NCBI RefSeq assembly: GCF_003010935.1
Contig: NZ_PGGN01000001.1
Span: forward strand, 248,001-312,000
Length of the DNA: 64,000 bases
DNA from: Phyllobacterium endophyticum
Lineage (GTDB): Bacteria; Pseudomonadota; Alphaproteobacteria; Rhizobiales; Rhizobiaceae
Direction of reading: 5' to 3'
How positions within the stretch are numbered: position 1 is the first letter of the stretch; every line of letters begins with the position of its first letter. The notes under the pieces were generated by a model that saw nothing but the letters and a program-made list of their open reading frames with translations, was not told where the DNA came from and did not search any database. Positions 10,852 to 19,760 of the stretch are shown piece after piece. A program made the translations under genes and the position numbers.

Positions 10852-11641
10852 AGCTCCCCAACGAATTCGCCACGAAACCCGCCTGCGCCTTCTCGAGGTG
10901 CAAGCAGTAAAGCGTATCACTCCGATGATGCTGCGTGTGACACTTGCTGGCGACCAGCTTGCGGGCTTCATTAGCCCTGGCTATGCGGATCATATCAAAA
11001 TCTTCTTCCCGCCAGCCGGCAGCGATCCCGTCATGCCAGTAATGGGTCCTGAAGGTCTCGCTTTCCCACCGGACAGACCGCGGCCTGAAATGCGCGATTA
11101 TACGCCGCGAGCATTCGACGCTGCCACCAATACGCTCGATATCGATTTTGTCCTGCACGGTGATGGACCCGCCTCGACCTGGGCCGCGCAGGCAAAGACC
11201 GGACAGAAGATCGTGATTGGCGGTCCACGCGGGTCGATGATCATTCCCGATGCTTTCGACTGGTATCTGCTTGCAGGCGATGAGACGGCCTTGCCAGCGA
11301 TCAGCCGCCGCCTGGAAGAGCTGCCATCTTCCGCGCGTGCCGTCGCGGTGATCGAGGTCGCCAGCAGGCAGGAGGAGCAATCCCTCAAAACCGATGCCAG
11401 TGCAGAGATCACTTGGGTACATCGCGACGGCGCGGAGGCTGGCAACAACGATCTGCTGTTGCAAAAAATTACAGAGATCGAGCTGCCGGGCGGGGACTGC
11501 TACGCCTTCATTGCCGCCGAAAGCAATGTCTCGAAGGCGGTGCGGAATCATCTCGTTGAACAACGGAGCTTTGATGCCGAGTGGGTCAAAGCGGCCGGTT
11601 ACTGGCTGCGCGGCGTAGCCGACGCACACGAGCCCCACTGA
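10844..11641 (+). CDS. Siderophore-interacting protein (FAD-binding ferric reductase type)
   Basis: The 265-residue protein belongs to the SIP/ViuB group of flavoproteins that reduce ferric siderophores in the cytoplasm. The FAD-binding motif RDYTPR appears near residue 85, after the beta-barrel N-terminal part (RITPMMLRVTLAGD). The NAD(P)-binding-like C-terminal half includes LLAGDETALPAI and FIAAESNVSKAVR. Start MNKAPQ is chosen because GAGG lies about 9 bases upstream; the frame opens 5 codons earlier. No siderophore transporter or receptor gene is adjacent, so the substrate is unknown. The gene is divergent from the omp19-like gene and about 130 bases from dapF. Confidence 0.88.
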   Translation: MNKAPQRIRHETRLRLLEVQAVKRITPMMLRVTLAGDQLAGFISPGYADHIKIFFPPAGSDPVMPVMGPEGLAFPPDRPRPEMRDYTPRAFDAATNTLDIDFVLHGDGPASTWAAQAKTGQKIVIGGPRGSMIIPDAFDWYLLAGDETALPAISRRLEELPSSARAVAVIEVASRQEEQSLKTDASAEITWVHRDGAEAGNNDLLLQKITEIELPGGDCYAFIAAESNVSKAVRNHLVEQRSFDAEWVKAAGYWLRGVADAHEPH

Positions 11642-11773
11642 CCATCCGCAAAATGGGAGTGCCCGCGCGATTGCCGCGAAGCATTGCTGCGCGCCGGCAC
11701 TGGCATTTCCTCCCCTTTTCCGCCATATAAGCCTTCTATCGACAGAAGACGGTTATTACAGGCTAGCGAAGGC

Positions 11774-12667
11774 ATGGCAGTATACGCGCAATTTGCAAAG
11801 ATGAACGGACTTGGCAACGAAATCATCGTTGCCGACATGCGCTTGCGTACGGACCGGATTACGCCTGAAGCGGCGATTGCGCTCGACCGGGATCAAGCGA
11901 CAAAATTTGACCAGATCATGGCCATTCACGCGCCCAGGACTGATGGCACGGAAGCTTATATCGAGATCATCAACTCCGACGGAACGCAAGCACAGGCCTG
12001 CGGCAATGGCATGCGGTGCGTAGTGCAGGCCTTGAGCTCCGAAACGGGCCGGCGCGAATTCACCTTTGAGACCATTGCCGGAATCCTGACCGCGCACGAG
12101 CATGCAGACGGGCAAATCTCCGTCGACATGGGCACGCCGCGCTTCGACTGGCAGGACATTCCGCTCGCCGAACCCTTTCACGACACGCGCAGGATAGAGC
12201 TTCAGATCGGACCGATCGATGCACCGGTCCTGCATTCGCCCTCGGTTGTCAGCATGGGCAATCCGCACGCGATCTTCTGGGTGGACCAGGATGTATGGAC
12301 CTATGATCTTGAGCGCTTTGGGCCGCTCCTCGAGAACCATCCGATCTTTCCGGAACGCGCAAATATCTCGATCGCTCATGTGACGAGCGGCAACGCAATC
12401 ACCCTTCGTACCTGGGAACGCGGTGCCGGTCTGACCAAGGCCTGCGGTTCTGCTGCCTGCGCGGCTGCCGTTTCGGCTGCTCGTACCGGACGCACGGATC
12501 GAGCCGTAACCGTTACTGTCCCGGGCGGACCGCTTTCGATCGAATGGCGTGAGAACGACCATGTGATCATGACCGGACCGGCAGAATGGGAATTTTCGGG
12601 AAGCCTGGACCCCGCAACCGGAGCCTGGCAGCGCGATGAGGCTGCGACTTCGCAGGGAGTTGCCTGA
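11774..12667 (+). CDS. dapF: Diaminopimelate epimerase
   Basis: DapF converts LL- to meso-diaminopimelate for lysine and peptidoglycan synthesis. The 297-residue protein has both catalytic cysteines in their motifs: Cys76 in ACGNGMR and Cys224 in KACGSAACA. The substrate loop MNGLGNE is at the N-terminus. The start [10 protein letters not shown] is preferred over a frame opening 30 codons earlier because it matches the family N-terminus. The stop codon overlaps the start of mtaB by one base (TGATG), the start of a coupled dapF-mtaB-ftsY-yciB operon typical of Rhizobiales. Confidence 0.96.
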   Translation: MAVYAQFAKMNGLGNEIIVADMRLRTDRITPEAAIALDRDQATKFDQIMAIHAPRTDGTEAYIEIINSDGTQAQACGNGMRCVVQALSSETGRREFTFETIAGILTAHEHADGQISVDMGTPRFDWQDIPLAEPFHDTRRIELQIGPIDAPVLHSPSVVSMGNPHAIFWVDQDVWTYDLERFGPLLENHPIFPERANISIAHVTSGNAITLRTWERGAGLTKACGSAACAAAVSAARTGRTDRAVTVTVPGGPLSIEWRENDHVIMTGPAEWEFSGSLDPATGAWQRDEAATSQGVA

Positions 12668-13950
12668 TGGCTGTCGATGTCGTCACTTTCGGCTGCCGTC
12701 TCAACACCTACGAGTCGGAAGTCATGAAAAGAGAGGCCGACGCAGCTGGCCTCGGTACGCTGGCCGATGGCGCGATCATCTTCAATACCTGCGCCGTAAC
12801 CAGCGAAGCTGTTCGCCAGGCGCGACAAGCCATACGCAAGGCACGCCGGGACAACCCGCAAGCGCGGATCATCGTTACCGGTTGCGCCGCTCAAACAGGT
12901 GCGGATGAGTTTGCCGCGATGGACGAAGTCGATCTCGTGCTAGGCAACGAGGAGAAGTTGAAATCCAATTCCTATCGGATGCTGCCGGATTTCGGCGTCA
13001 ATCAGTTCGAGAAGGTGCGCGTCAACGACATCATGGAGGTGCGGGAAACCGCCTCGCATATGGTGGATGCGATAGAAGGTCGTGCGCGCGCGTTCGTTCA
13101 GGTGCAGAATGGCTGCGATCACCGCTGCACCTTCTGTATCATACCCTATGGGCGGGGTAACTCCCGCTCCGTTCCGATGGGCGGCGTGGTCGAACAGGTA
13201 AAGCGCCTCGTCGGCAATGGTTACAACGAAGTCGTGCTGACCGGCGTGGACATGACCAGCTATGGACCCGACCTGCCGGGTAATCTTCGCCTCGGCAAGC
13301 TGGTCAAGACGGTTCTGAAGGAGGTCCCCGATCTTCAGCGGCTGCGCCTTTCATCCATCGACTCCATTGAAGCCGACGACGAATTGATGGAAGCACTGGC
13401 GAGTGACAAACGCATGATGCCGCATCTGCATCTTTCATTGCAGTCCGGCGATAATATGATCCTCAAACGTATGAAGCGTCGCCATTTGCGCGAAGATTCG
13501 ATCAGGTTCTGCGAGGACGTGCGCAAAATCAGACCTGATACCGTCTTCGGAGCGGATATTATCGCAGGTTTCCCGACCGAGACGGACGAGATGTTTCAGA
13601 ACTCCATCCGCATTGTCGAAGAATGCGGACTGACGCATCTGCACGTCTTCCCGTTCAGCCCGCGCGAGGGAACACCGGCGGCGCGCATGCCGCAGCTAGA
13701 CCGCCAGACAGTCAAGACACGCGCAGCAAGACTGCGGGCTGCGGGCGAGGCCGCCTATCGCCGTCATTTGCAATGTCTCGTTGGCACCACACAGAACATC
13801 CTCGTCGAACGTGAAGGTCTGGGCCGTACTGAAGGCTTTACGCTCGTTGCGGTCGATGACGGAATGCCCGGCCAAATCATCCGGCGCTCGATCAATGGCC
13901 ATGACGGCGAGAAGCTGTTGGCCAATGATAGCAGCCAGCCCGCAGCATAA
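12667..13950 (+). CDS. mtaB: tRNA t6A37 methylthiotransferase MtaB
   Basis: This radical-SAM methylthiotransferase converts N6-threonylcarbamoyladenosine-37 to its 2-methylthio form in tRNAs reading ANN codons. The N-terminal domain has the cluster-binding cysteines in TFGCRLN (Cys10), NTCAV and TGCAA. The radical-SAM motif is CDHRCTFC around residues 150-157. A C-terminal TRAM domain is suggested by the ILVEREGLGRTEGF stretch. At 427 residues it fits MtaB better than MiaB or RimO, with the short N-terminus and GRGNSRS following the radical-SAM motif. It is coupled to dapF and followed by ftsY after 23 bases. Confidence 0.93.
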   Translation: MAVDVVTFGCRLNTYESEVMKREADAAGLGTLADGAIIFNTCAVTSEAVRQARQAIRKARRDNPQARIIVTGCAAQTGADEFAAMDEVDLVLGNEEKLKSNSYRMLPDFGVNQFEKVRVNDIMEVRETASHMVDAIEGRARAFVQVQNGCDHRCTFCIIPYGRGNSRSVPMGGVVEQVKRLVGNGYNEVVLTGVDMTSYGPDLPGNLRLGKLVKTVLKEVPDLQRLRLSSIDSIEADDELMEALASDKRMMPHLHLSLQSGDNMILKRMKRRHLREDSIRFCEDVRKIRPDTVFGADIIAGFPTETDEMFQNSIRIVEECGLTHLHVFPFSPREGTPAARMPQLDRQTVKTRAARLRAAGEAAYRRHLQCLVGTTQNILVEREGLGRTEGFTLVAVDDGMPGQIIRRSINGHDGEKLLANDSSQPAA

Positions 13951-13973
13951 CCTTAATCAGCAAAGCAGTTTTC

Positions 13974-15386
13974 ATGGCTCTGGGTTTCATCAAGAAGATT
14001 TTCTCCTTCGGCAACAAAGAGGTCGAACAAGTTCCGGCGGAGAAGTCTCCAGCCGAGCTCGATCAGCTACCGACTACCGAAGAGCTTTACGAAGATATGG
14101 CCGTCCAGGAAAGGCCAGCTGAGCCCGTTGAAACTTCTGCCGCTGACGCGGAGCCGCTTGTTCCGGAGCCGCACACGGAAGAGTTGGCCGACCAACCCGA
14201 AATTCTGCCAGAAATTGAGCCCGTCATCGTCGAACCGGCCGAAATCGAATCGGTGGTTGAGCAATTATCCGAGGCAAGCGATGAGATCGTACCCCCCACG
14301 GGCGAGGCGGCAATCGAGCCCGTGCAGGGTAATGCACCAGAGACTCCCGTTGCCGAAGAAGCGCAAGCACCAGTACCCGGCGCTGCACCCAAACCTTCGA
14401 AAGTAACTGTTCGCAAGACGGTCGAAGAGAAGCTGGCTGAACAGCCGTCCATTGCGGAACCGGAACGACGGCTGTCCTGGTTCGAGCGCTTGCGCAAAGG
14501 GCTATTCCGGTCATCCCAGCAACTGGGTGATTCAATCGGCAGCATCTTTACCAAGGCCAAGCTCGACGAGGACACGCTGCAGGATCTGGAAGACGTGCTG
14601 ATTCAGGCTGATCTTGGTATGGAAACGGCCATCCGCATCACCGGCGCCCTGAGTGCGACCCGATACGGCAAGGATATCAGCACCGAGGAAGTCCGCACCA
14701 TCATGGCGTCGGAAATCGAGAAGGTGCTGGGCCCGGTGGCCAAACCACTCGAGCTCGACCTTTCGCACAAGCCGCATGTCATTCTCGTTGTCGGCGTCAA
14801 TGGTACCGGCAAGACCACGACAATCGGCAAGCTTGCCGCGAAGCTTACAGCCGGCGGCCTCAACGTCATGCTCGCAGCCGGCGACACGTTTCGCGCGGCG
14901 GCCATCGAACAATTGCACATATGGGGCAAGCGCACCGGAGCACCTGTTATATCCTCAAAACTCGGCGCGGACGCTGCCGGCCTGGCTTTCGATGCCTGGA
15001 AGCAAGCGAAGGAAGCAGGAAGCGACGTACTGATCATCGACACGGCGGGTCGCTTGCAAAACCGGGCCGAGCTCATGGACGAACTCGCTAAAATCGTTCG
15101 TGTGCTGGGCAAGAACGATCCGGAAGCGCCGCATACCGTCCTGCAGACGCTTGATGCAACGACAGGGCAAAATGCGCTCAACCAGGTCGAAATTTTCAAG
15201 AACATCGCCGGCGTCAATGGTCTCGTGATGACCAAGCTTGACGGCACGGCGCGCGGCGGCATTCTTGTCGCAATCTCGGCAAAACACAAATTGCCGGTCT
15301 ATTTCATCGGCGTGGGTGAGCAGGTCGAAGACCTCGAACCCTTTGCCGCGAGTGATTTTGCCAAAGCCATCGCAGGAGTTGCCTGA
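13974..15386 (+). CDS. ftsY: Signal recognition particle receptor FtsY
   Basis: FtsY docks ribosome-SRP complexes at the membrane for co-translational insertion. The 470-residue protein has a Glu/Pro-rich acidic A domain up to about residue 160, an N domain ([13 protein letters not shown] on), then the GTPase G domain with [10 protein letters not shown] (from about 274), the DTFRAAA segment, DTAGR and [10 protein letters not shown]. The long acidic N-terminus is usual in Rhizobiales. Its last codon position overlaps the ATG of yciB, so the two are probably translationally coupled. Confidence 0.96.
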   Translation: MALGFIKKIFSFGNKEVEQVPAEKSPAELDQLPTTEELYEDMAVQERPAEPVETSAADAEPLVPEPHTEELADQPEILPEIEPVIVEPAEIESVVEQLSEASDEIVPPTGEAAIEPVQGNAPETPVAEEAQAPVPGAAPKPSKVTVRKTVEEKLAEQPSIAEPERRLSWFERLRKGLFRSSQQLGDSIGSIFTKAKLDEDTLQDLEDVLIQADLGMETAIRITGALSATRYGKDISTEEVRTIMASEIEKVLGPVAKPLELDLSHKPHVILVVGVNGTGKTTTIGKLAAKLTAGGLNVMLAAGDTFRAAAIEQLHIWGKRTGAPVISSKLGADAAGLAFDAWKQAKEAGSDVLIIDTAGRLQNRAELMDELAKIVRVLGKNDPEAPHTVLQTLDATTGQNALNQVEIFKNIAGVNGLVMTKLDGTARGGILVAISAKHKLPVYFIGVGEQVEDLEPFAASDFAKAIAGVA

Positions 15387-16048
15387 TGGAACAGCCAATA
15401 TTTGAAACCGATCCATCTGATCCTGCCCGCAAGGAAATCAACCCACTGCTCAAGCTGGCTTTGGAACTCGGCCCGCTGATGGTCTTCTTCTTCGCCAACG
15501 CCCGCGGCGCCTGGCTGATGGAGCGCTTTCCCGTGCTTGCCAATATAGGGGAGCCGATATTCATCGCGACAGCGCTTTTCATGGCGGCAACGGCGATTGC
15601 GCTCGCTGCCTCCTGGATTCTTGTCCGCAGCCTGCCCATCATGCCGCTGGTTTCCGGCATAGTTGTGCTGATCTTCGGAGCGCTGACGCTGTGGTTGCAC
15701 AATGAAACTTTCATCAAGATGAAGCCGACAATCGTAAACTCATTGTTCGGAATCATTCTGCTTGGCGGGCTGTATTTCGGCAAATCCCTGCTCGGCTATG
15801 TCTTCGACAGCGCCTTCAAGCTGAATGCCGAGGGCTGGCGCAAGCTGACGATGCGCTGGGGCATCTTTTTTCTGTTTCTCGCCGTATTGAACGAAGTCGT
15901 CTGGCGCAGTTTCTCCACGGATTTCTGGGTAGCGTTCAAGGTTTGGGGCACGATGCCTATCACCCTGCTTTTCACCTTCGCGCAGATGCCGCTTATCATG
16001 AAATATTCCGTCGAGCCTGCAGTCCAGAAGGCGACGACCAAGGACTGA
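15386..16048 (+). CDS. yciB: Inner membrane septation protein A family (YciB)
   Basis: The 220-residue integral membrane protein has about five to six hydrophobic helices and the family segment [17 protein letters not shown] near the start. It also carries the [10 protein letters not shown] and [17 protein letters not shown] motifs of the YciB/IspZ family. YciB has been linked to cell-envelope synthesis and septation in enterics; the molecular function is not settled. It overlaps the ftsY stop and closes the dapF-mtaB-ftsY-yciB operon. Confidence 0.92.
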   Translation: MEQPIFETDPSDPARKEINPLLKLALELGPLMVFFFANARGAWLMERFPVLANIGEPIFIATALFMAATAIALAASWILVRSLPIMPLVSGIVVLIFGALTLWLHNETFIKMKPTIVNSLFGIILLGGLYFGKSLLGYVFDSAFKLNAEGWRKLTMRWGIFFLFLAVLNEVVWRSFSTDFWVAFKVWGTMPITLLFTFAQMPLIMKYSVEPAVQKATTKD

Positions 16049-16164
16049 CCACCTGCCACAATCCGGTTGAGATGGTCATGATTTCCGCCTGATCGCGACG
16101 AAATCCCGCCGTGATCCGCGCTCATGAACGTTTTAACGGCAACGGATCCTACAGGACGCATTCC

Positions 16165-16590
16165 ATGAAAACGGCTCTCATCGTGATGACCTTGATGGGT
16201 TGCGACTGCGATGCGAAAATTTGCGAATTCATAAAGACCGCAGATGCTGGATGGACCAGTATCGAGCGGTGCAGAGCGGATCAGGAAAGCCAAATCCGCC
16301 AGAATACCAAGGGCGACTACCCGTTGATCACAGCGAGCTGCACCGTGAAAGCCCATGCCGGGCCGCTGGTTGCCAGCCATTCCTTCATCGTTCCACAGCC
16401 CGCTGGAGACCGGCCAATCGAAACGATTGCTCTCGGCACACCTGTAATTACGCCTGTCATGGTGGCAAAGAAGACTCCCTCCGGCTATCGGATGATCACT
16501 GTCCCCCTTACGCACGCATATGACAGCACGGCGAAAGCTGCGACCCGCGCGGCCGGTTGGGTCCGGCGCTATGCCATGCTGACAAACTAG
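16165..16590 (+). CDS. Small conserved-type protein of unknown function
   Basis: This 141-residue protein starts MKTALIVMTLMGCDCDAKICEF. The short hydrophobic stretch ending LMGC looks like a lipobox, but the hydrophobic segment is too short for a confident signal peptide. The protein holds further cysteines (RC, SC) early on, then a neutral C-terminal half (SGYRMITVPLTHAYD). A frame open 18 codons further upstream is less likely because AGGA lies about 10 bases before this ATG. I do not recognise a family. It sits 116 bases after yciB and converges with ccmG, separated by 7 bases. Confidence 0.6.
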   Translation: MKTALIVMTLMGCDCDAKICEFIKTADAGWTSIERCRADQESQIRQNTKGDYPLITASCTVKAHAGPLVASHSFIVPQPAGDRPIETIALGTPVITPVMVAKKTPSGYRMITVPLTHAYDSTAKAATRAAGWVRRYAMLTN

Positions 16591-16597
16591 AGCTGGG

Positions 16598-17197
16598 TCA
16601 CTTATACTTCAGCGCCGCCTCGATTACAGGCATGAGCTCGTCGCGGATGGCTGCCTCTGTGAGTGGTCCGACATGCTTGTGGACGACGATGCCGTCCTTT
16701 CCCACCACGAAGGTTTCGGGAACGCCATATACGCCCCATTCGATTGCGGAGCGGCCGTTCAGATCGGCTCCGACTGCCTCATAGGGATTGCCGAGGTCGG
16801 CCAGAAAGCCAAGTACATTCTCGGTTTTATCCTTGTAGTTCAATCCGGTGAGCCGAAATCGCTTATCCCGAGACAATTGCATGAGCAGCGGGTGTTCGAC
16901 ACGGCAGGGCACACACCAGGAGCCAAAGACATTGACCAGAGTGACTTGCCCCTTGAACAATGCCGGATCGAGCCCGGGGACGGACGCGCCGTCTTTGTTC
17001 AGGCCGCTGACTGGCGGAAGAGACACATTGGGAGCGGGTTTGCCGATCAGCGCCGAAGGAATGACCGATTCGTCGCGGCCCGACGCGAGCTGAAACGCGA
17101 AAACGGCGGCCAGGGCCATGAACAGGATAAGCGGCAGAAAGACAAAGAGCAGGCTGCGTTTTCGCGTCGGCTTTTCGACTTGTTCCTGACTGGTCAC
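16598..17197 (-). CDS. ccmG: Thiol:disulfide interchange protein CcmG (DsbE)
   Basis: This 199-residue membrane-anchored thioredoxin has a transmembrane helix at about residues 15-36. The periplasmic thioredoxin fold carries the redox motif WCVPC (Cys95, Cys98) and the GVYGVPETF loop with the cis-proline. It keeps apocytochrome c thiols reduced for haem attachment. Translation starts at GTG that overlaps the TGA of ccmD (GTGA), so ccmC, ccmD and ccmG are all coupled. It is the last gene of the ccmABCDG cluster. Confidence 0.95.
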   Translation of the reverse strand: MTSQEQVEKPTRKRSLLFVFLPLILFMALAAVFAFQLASGRDESVIPSALIGKPAPNVSLPPVSGLNKDGASVPGLDPALFKGQVTLVNVFGSWCVPCRVEHPLLMQLSRDKRFRLTGLNYKDKTENVLGFLADLGNPYEAVGADLNGRSAIEWGVYGVPETFVVGKDGIVVHKHVGPLTEAAIRDELMPVIEAALKYK

Positions 17198-17367
17198 GAC
17201 GGATTATCCATCTTTGTCTCGGACCGGCGACGTATGCCGCGTGATTCAAGCTCCTGGAGCGCTTGCCGCTGGATCCGTTGATCGATTAGAATCCAGCCGA
17301 TCAGGGCAGCAAGGACGATGATTGCTGCGCCGTAGGAGGCGAGCACGAAACCCGCATGGCCCATCAT
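17194..17367 (-). CDS. ccmD: Haem exporter protein CcmD
   Basis: This 57-residue protein has one membrane helix (GFVLASYGAAIIVLAALI) followed by a basic cytoplasmic tail with RIQRQALQEL. That is the standard form of CcmD, the small partner that helps release holo-CcmE from the CcmABC complex. The start ATG overlaps the TGA of ccmC (ATGA), and its own TGA overlaps the GTG of ccmG. It is easily missed because of its size; position and pattern make the call firm. Confidence 0.9.
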   Translation of the reverse strand: MMGHAGFVLASYGAAIIVLAALIGWILIDQRIQRQALQELESRGIRRRSETKMDNPS

Positions 17368-18146
17368 CGCACCTCCTGCTGCTTTGCCGGGCCCCGTTCG
17401 GCATTGCGCGCTGCGACACGGCGCATTGCCACGACGCGGCGGCGCCAGATTTCATTGCGCATGGCCATCATATGCAGGGTAAAAAAGAGAAGCGTAAATC
17501 CGATCGCCATCACCAGCAATGGCCTCAGATAGGATGGATCGAGCGTCGATCCGCCCATCCGCAAGACCGATGCGGGCTGATGCAGCGTGTTCCACCAATC
17601 GACCGAGAACTTTATTATCGGGATATTGATGAAACCGACGAGGGTGAGAATAGAAGTGGTTTTCGCCGACTTCGCCGGGTCATCCATGGCGCGGGTAAGG
17701 GCAATGATCCCGAGATACATCAGAAACAGGACAAACACTGAGGTGAGCCGCGCATCCCAGACCCACCACGTGCCCCACATCGGCTTTCCCCAGAGCGATC
17801 CCGTGATGAGTGCGAGCGCCGTGAACACCGCACCGATAGGGGCGGCGGCCTTGGCGGAAACGTCAGCCAGAGGGTGACGCCATACGAGGGTTCCGAGCGC
17901 CGCGATACTCATGATCGTATAGCACATCATCGACAGCCAGGCGAATGGCACATGGATGAACATGATCTGAACGGTCGAGCCCTGCTGGTAGTCGTCGGGT
18001 ACGTTGATCGACATCCAGAATCCGACCGCAAGAACGAGTAGGGTCAGCCCGCCGAGCCATGGCAGAACGGCCCCGGCGAAGCTTAAAAACCGCGTGGGGT
18101 TAGCCAGATCAATCCATCGCCCGGTCTTGGATATCGCATCGCTCAT
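17364..18146 (-). CDS. ccmC: Haem exporter permease CcmC
   Basis: CcmC presents haem to the chaperone CcmE in the periplasm. The 260-residue protein has six hydrophobic helices and the periplasmic tryptophan-rich motif WGTWWVWD (residues 124-131). The flanking haem-ligand histidines are His65 in FIHVPFAW and His189 in NTLHQP. It lies 47 bases after ccmB and overlaps ccmD. Length and motif spacing are typical. Confidence 0.96.
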   Translation of the reverse strand: MSDAISKTGRWIDLANPTRFLSFAGAVLPWLGGLTLLVLAVGFWMSINVPDDYQQGSTVQIMFIHVPFAWLSMMCYTIMSIAALGTLVWRHPLADVSAKAAAPIGAVFTALALITGSLWGKPMWGTWWVWDARLTSVFVLFLMYLGIIALTRAMDDPAKSAKTTSILTLVGFINIPIIKFSVDWWNTLHQPASVLRMGGSTLDPSYLRPLLVMAIGFTLLFFTLHMMAMRNEIWRRRVVAMRRVAARNAERGPAKQQEVR

Positions 18147-18193
18147 GGTAATCTCTTAGCTTTCTGATGCCCTTTTCGCAAATCGTCACTGAG

Positions 18194-18859
18194 TCAATCA
18201 GCCGAAGACCTCAATGCTATGGCGGCTGCCACTGGTCCCAGCACCGCAAAGAACAGCGTAATCGCGCCGAGAATAAGGAAGGGTGCCAGAAATGGCGCGG
18301 GATCTTCAACTGCGCCATAGGACGCAGACACACCAAATATGAGCACCGGGATCGCCAGCGGCAGAATGATGACGGAAACCAGAAGCCCGCCGCGAGGCAG
18401 CGAAACTGCAACCGCAGCGCCAACGGCACCGATCAGCGTGATCGCAGGCGTACCAACCAGAAGCGTCAAGGCCGTCGCGCCAATGGCTGCGGGCTCCATG
18501 TTCATGAACAGGCCAAGCAACGGTGAAGCGATGACAAGCGGCAAAACGCTTACGGACCAGTGCGCGAGACATTTGACGAGGATCGTCAGTGGCAGCATGT
18601 GGCGCTCCGAGGCCATGATCAATAGATCAAGCGAACCATCGTCGCGATCCGCCTGGAAGAGGCGGTCGAGACCAAGCAGGGTAGCAAGCAGCGCACCGAC
18701 CCAGAGCATGGCCGCGCCAATACGCGCAAGCAGCTTCAGATCCGGACCAACCCCGAAGGGAACTACCGCAATCACCGCCAGAAAGAACAATATGCCAACC
18801 AGGGCTCCGCCGCCGGCGCGTAATCCCAGCCGGACGTCGCGCAGGAACAATGCGCCCAT
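18194..18859 (-). CDS. ccmB: Haem exporter permease CcmB
   Basis: The 221-residue protein has six predicted membrane helices and the CcmB family pattern (FLRDVRLGLRAGGG at the start, LDLLIMASER in the centre, GVGPDLKLL). With CcmA and CcmC it forms the ABC complex that releases haem-loaded CcmE. Its start codon overlaps the end of ccmA by one base. It belongs to the ccmABCDG cluster; the ccmE, ccmF and ccmH genes are not in this window. Confidence 0.94.
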   Translation of the reverse strand: MGALFLRDVRLGLRAGGGALVGILFFLAVIAVVPFGVGPDLKLLARIGAAMLWVGALLATLLGLDRLFQADRDDGSLDLLIMASERHMLPLTILVKCLAHWSVSVLPLVIASPLLGLFMNMEPAAIGATALTLLVGTPAITLIGAVGAAVAVSLPRGGLLVSVIILPLAIPVLIFGVSASYGAVEDPAPFLAPFLILGAITLFFAVLGPVAAAIALRSSAD

Positions 18860-19467
18860 TATAAGGGGGCTCCCAGCGCCAGTTCCTTTGATCCGGCAAG
18901 TCCCAGCGGCAGGTGGGTCGCCGCAACGATCAATCCGCCCCGTGCCAGATGCTCTTGCATAAGCGCGGCAAACTGGGTCTCCGACGCTTTGTCCAATCCT
19001 GCTGTTGGTTCATCGAGCAGCCAGACCGGACGTTCGCTGGTCAGGAGCCGGGCGATGCTCGCACGGCGCTTCTGCCCGGTCGAAAGATAGCCGAAGGGAA
19101 GGTGACCGATTTCACCAAGACCGACGCGTTCAAGTGCTTCGGCTATCGAGTACTTCCCTCTCCCGTTGAACGATTGCCAGAAATGCAGGTTTTCATGGAC
19201 GCTCAGAACCTGTTTCATGGCGTTGAGGTGCCCGAGGTAATGGGCTGCGGCTGCGAGCCCCTCAAACGCGGCTGGTTCACCTTCGAGCCGAAGCGTCCCT
19301 TCCGCCTGGGCAAGCAGCCCCGCGATGATTCGCAACAGCGTCGACTTACCCGAACCGTTGCGGCCGGTTACCAGCAGCGCTTCACCGGCGGAGACCATGA
19401 AATCGAGCCCGTGAAACAGCAGCTCGCCACCCCTCTCCCCACCCAGCTTTTCAGCAACCAACCGCAT
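18859..19467 (-). CDS. ccmA: Haem exporter ATP-binding protein CcmA
   Basis: This 202-residue ABC ATPase has Walker A GRNGSGKS (residues 35-42), the signature LSTGQKRR and Walker B LLDEPTAGLD. The TGQ variant of the signature is typical of CcmA. It powers the CcmABCD complex of system I cytochrome c maturation. A longer frame begins with GTG seven codons upstream, but that has no ribosome-binding site. ATG at 19467 has GCGGA six bases upstream and was chosen. The gene is divergent from acnA. Confidence 0.93.
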   Translation of the reverse strand: MRLVAEKLGGERGGELLFHGLDFMVSAGEALLVTGRNGSGKSTLLRIIAGLLAQAEGTLRLEGEPAAFEGLAAAAHYLGHLNAMKQVLSVHENLHFWQSFNGRGKYSIAEALERVGLGEIGHLPFGYLSTGQKRRASIARLLTSERPVWLLDEPTAGLDKASETQFAALMQEHLARGGLIVAATHLPLGLAGSKELALGAPL

Positions 19468-19715
19468 GAAAGATCCGCTTTTTGACACTTGTGAAACACC
19501 GCGCGATCATTTCGACGCAGCATGTACTTTTGAACAATTCCGGTCTGGCACAGATCGGTGAAAAACTCTATATAGCTGTCAACCATACCAGCGGTCGGTG
19601 TGGAAACCATTTTGGCCGATCTCGAAATGCAGGCGCCGGTTTTCGGAACTGTAGCGGGACGGACAGCGGAAATGACTGCACCCGCACCTTAGCGCGTCCT
19701 TGAAACGCGGCAAAG

Positions 19716-19756
19716 GCGTTCGTCCCGGGTTTAGGCCTCAGCATAAGGACGAACGC
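19716..19756 (+). promoter_or_regulatory. Leader hairpin covering the acnA ribosome-binding site
   Basis: GCGTTCGTCC (19716-19725) is the exact reverse complement of GGACGAACGC (19747-19756), giving a 10-bp stem with a 21-base loop that ends four bases before the acnA ATG. The only Shine-Dalgarno sequence, AAGGA, is half inside the 3' arm. The fold would therefore restrict ribosome access. A possible promoter with a perfect -35 TTGACA at 19482-19487 and a weak -10 GATCAT at 19505 would give a leader of about 250 bases. The regulatory role is inference. Confidence 0.5.
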
Positions 19757-19760
19757 AAAA

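Noticed and set aside
10772-11638. 288-codon minus-strand frame opposite the siderophore-interacting gene
   Set aside because: No family similarity, while the plus strand has clear FAD-binding motifs.
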